Positions 62,145 through 64,000 of a stretch of 64,000 bases of DNA are shown piece by piece (within the stretch, counting starts at the first letter, position 1; each line of letters opens with the position of its first letter). This DNA is from Bacteroidales bacterium F22. GTDB lineage: Bacteria > Bacteroidota > Bacteroidia > Bacteroidales > Bacteroidaceae. The notes under the pieces are model-generated. The model saw only the letters and a program-made list of their open reading frames with translations, was not told the DNA's origin and did not search any database. Location: positions 2,281,001-2,345,000 of the forward strand of contig CP095414.1 of NCBI GenBank assembly GCA_029541985.1, read 5' to 3'. A program made the position numbers and the translations under genes.

Positions 62145-63218
62145 ATGAAAACAACCTATACTTATCTCTATTCTTGTCTATTTACGTTGGCTCTAGTGAG
62201 TTGTAATAACGGTTTAGACAGCATAAAATCCGTAGCCCCAGGAGAAGATACTTCTGCTCCCGTGGTGAGTGTGATCTATCCTTCAGAAGGAACTCTTCTT
62301 CGTGTGACAGATGATGTTACTGATATTGATATCAATTGTGATGTCACTGATGACATAGAGTTGAAAAATGTCCTCTTTACATTGGATAATCAATCAATCA
62401 ATGAAGTGAGTGACTTCACTGATTATCGACATGGAGTCATCAAATTTAATTATGCTAATGTGACTAACGGAGATCATACCTTAGCTGTTGTTGCTCAAGA
62501 TTTGACAGGTAAGGAAACGACGTCTATAGTTCATTTTACTAAGGCTGAACCTTATAAAGCCGCTTATGATGGCGAAGTTATGTATTTCCCATTTGATGGG
62601 GATTATACTGAGCTCCTTTCTATTACTGATGCAACGGCTGTCGGAACTCCTTCGTTTGGTGGTGAAGCTAAAGTAGGACTCAATAGCTATTCTTCTACCG
62701 AAGGGTCGTATCTCTCTTTTCCTGCTGATGCTATCACTGCAAATAATACGTGTACCTTCACTTTCTGGTATAATGTAAATGCAGTTCCCGACCGTGCTGG
62801 TATCCTAGTCCTTGGCGATGAAGTGGAAGCAGCAAACGAGCAGCGCATGCACGGTTTCCGTTTATTCCGTGAAGGGTCAAATACGGAACAGCGAATCAAA
62901 GCTAATGTGGGTATCGGTACTACTGATGTCTGGTGCGATGGTTTCGTGATTCCTGTCGATGGCTCGGGATGGAAATTTATTGCTCTTGTCATCGATACAG
63001 ATAAAATAAGCCTCTACTGTGATGGTGAGTTAGGATTGAGCTCTGACTTGTCTGCTCCTGTGGATTGGACAAATTGTACTGCTCTATCTATTCTTAATGG
63101 TTCTCCAAGTTTTGCCTATTGGAGTCATAAATACGATGGAAGTATGATGGATGATTTGAGAGGATATAATAAAGCACTGACACAAGAAGAAATAAAAACC
63201 GTTATGGCTGCTAATTAA
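62145..63218 (+). CDS. LamG-domain surface lipoprotein (PUL 2, SGBP-like)
   Basis: A 357-residue lipoprotein (lipobox ALVSC). After a linker there is an Ig-like domain (about 38-130; APVVSVIYPSEGTLLRVTDD, NGDHTLAVVAQDLTGKETTS) and a concanavalin A/LamG-type domain (about 145-357; MYFPFDGDYTELLSITDATA, NTCTFTFWYNVNAVPDRAGI, SMMDDLRGYNKALTQEEIKT). The position after SusD fits a surface glycan-binding protein like SusE/F, helping capture the polysaccharide. The start MKTTYTYLYS at 62145 gives a clean signal peptide; an upstream ATG at 62124 is less likely. Confidence 0.82.
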   Translation: MKTTYTYLYSCLFTLALVSCNNGLDSIKSVAPGEDTSAPVVSVIYPSEGTLLRVTDDVTDIDINCDVTDDIELKNVLFTLDNQSINEVSDFTDYRHGVIKFNYANVTNGDHTLAVVAQDLTGKETTSIVHFTKAEPYKAAYDGEVMYFPFDGDYTELLSITDATAVGTPSFGGEAKVGLNSYSSTEGSYLSFPADAITANNTCTFTFWYNVNAVPDRAGILVLGDEVEAANEQRMHGFRLFREGSNTEQRIKANVGIGTTDVWCDGFVIPVDGSGWKFIALVIDTDKISLYCDGELGLSSDLSAPVDWTNCTALSILNGSPSFAYWSHKYDGSMMDDLRGYNKALTQEEIKTVMAAN

Positions 63219-63229
63219 GCCATTAGTAT

Positions 63230-64000
63230 ATGAAAAAGATAATCTACATTTGCTTGTTTGCCTTTGCTACCATAACTTGTTCTGCAAGTTGTGGTAGTGA
63301 GGAAAACAATGATAACTCGCTTCCTTCAACAGCCAATACTAGTTGGCCTATCTATGAGAATCTATCTGACAATCAATTGATGGATACCATACAGTATTAT
63401 AGTATGAACTACTTTTGGGATGGAGCAGAACCTCATTCGGGTTTGGGTAGAGAACGCATCATGTTATCCAATATTTATCCCAGTAATGATGCAAACATAG
63501 TGACTACTGGAGGTTCTGGATTTGGGCTGATGGCCCTGCTTGTCGGGACATCTCGAGGCTGGATACCTCGTAGCGAAGTCTTAAATCGTTTCGACCGTAT
63601 TCTCACATTTCTTGAATCTTCTGACCGTTATCATGGAGCATGGAGTCATTGGATAGATGGTGAAACAGGCCATACCAAACCCTTTAGCACTAAGGATGAT
63701 GGAGGGGATTTACCTGAGACAGCTATGCTGGCACAAGGGCTTATCTGTGTGCAGGAGTATTTCAAAAACGGAGATGCTCAAGCTCAAGATATTTCTAAAC
63801 GAGCTGAAGCTCTCTGGAAAGGAATTGACTTTCGTTGGTATCAAAATGATAAAGATTGGTTATATTGGCATTGGTCGCCTAATTATGGATGGGATATGAA
63901 CATGCCTTTACGAGCTTATAACGAGACACTAATCACATATATCATAGGAGCTTCTTCTCCCAATCATCAAGTAACTAAAGCTGCATGGGATACTGGTTGG
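63230..64000 (+). CDS. GH144/glucoamylase-like glycoside hydrolase (5' part)
   Basis: The first 257 residues of a secreted lipoprotein (signal peptide ending near CSASC) are in the window. The sequence reads IQYYSMNYFWDGAEPHSGLG, then GGSGFGLMALLVGTSRGWIP and AWSHWIDGETGHTKPFSTKD, matching the (alpha/alpha)6 glucoamylase-like family that includes GH144 endo-beta-1,2-glucanases of Bacteroidota (I recall BT_3567 as one). It would cut beta-1,2-glucan into sophoro-oligosaccharides for import by the SusCD pair. The C-terminal half is missing, so the catalytic residues and exact family cannot be confirmed. It is 11 bp after the LamG gene, in one operon. Confidence 0.8.
   Translation, partial: MKKIIYICLFAFATITCSASCGSEENNDNSLPSTANTSWPIYENLSDNQLMDTIQYYSMNYFWDGAEPHSGLGRERIMLSNIYPSNDANIVTTGGSGFGLMALLVGTSRGWIPRSEVLNRFDRILTFLESSDRYHGAWSHWIDGETGHTKPFSTKDDGGDLPETAMLAQGLICVQEYFKNGDAQAQDISKRAEALWKGIDFRWYQNDKDWLYWHWSPNYGWDMNMPLRAYNETLITYIIGASSPNHQVTKAAWDTGW

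Noticed and set aside
1..64000. CRISPR array, tRNA, rRNA, prophage or conjugative element
   Set aside because: No regularly spaced repeats, cloverleaf-like or rRNA-like sequence, phage structural genes, or tra genes were seen by reading; absence was not computed.

Overview
The window reads as chromosomal DNA of a Bacteroidales bacterium (phylum Bacteroidota). It is AT-rich and has two SusC/SusD pairs, a SusR-type regulator, many lipoproteins with an LxxC-type lipobox, and promoters of the Bacteroidota kind (TTTG, about 20 bp, then TAnnTTTG). Genus cannot be fixed from the sequence alone. I saw no rRNA, tRNA, CRISPR array, prophage or intact transposon.

Layout. 1-10.8 kb: a truncated Na+/H+ antiporter gene diverges from a run of envelope genes (cyclophilin lipoprotein, M16 protease, MATE exporter, TamB-like and TamA/BamA-like proteins); the last three overlap. 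10.9-20.5 kb: housekeeping genes (nucleotidyltransferase, pfkA, ispH, cmk, TonB, polyprenyl synthase, TatD, threonine aldolase) plus two proteins of uncertain role. 20.7-25.2 kb: a LytTR regulator coupled to a TonB-dependent receptor and a DUF4249 lipoprotein. 25.2-30.6 kb: purN, a redoxin, a truncated DUF262 gene, a GH92 mannosidase and an Nramp transporter. 30.8-40 kb: an orphan histidine kinase, two tandem LruC-domain lipoproteins and a DUF5074 lipoprotein.

40.4-50.1 kb: a DUF418 membrane protein, then a small polysaccharide utilisation locus (PUL): SusC, SusD and a GH43-like enzyme. Downstream lies what I consider the most informative structure here. The 3' flank of the DUF418 gene recurs as a perfect 138-bp repeat directly after the GH43 gene. 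It is followed by an IS3-type transposase fragment and two small genes (DoxX-like, DsrE), and then by three short pieces of the same PUL in the same order as in the intact copy. The simplest reading is a tandem duplication of the whole 6.9-kb PUL whose second copy was hollowed out.

50.1-54.4 kb: a GH15 enzyme converges on a fused trehalose-6-phosphate synthase/phosphatase. 54.4-64 kb: a SusR-like membrane regulator diverges from a second PUL (SusC, SusD, LamG-type lipoprotein, and a GH144/glucoamylase-like enzyme cut by the window end). By family knowledge this suggests beta-1,2-glucan as substrate.

I found no convincing wholly new system. The best leads are the gutted PUL duplication, the LruC tandem pair that duplicated together with its terminator, and the truncated DUF262 gene that keeps a near-consensus promoter.
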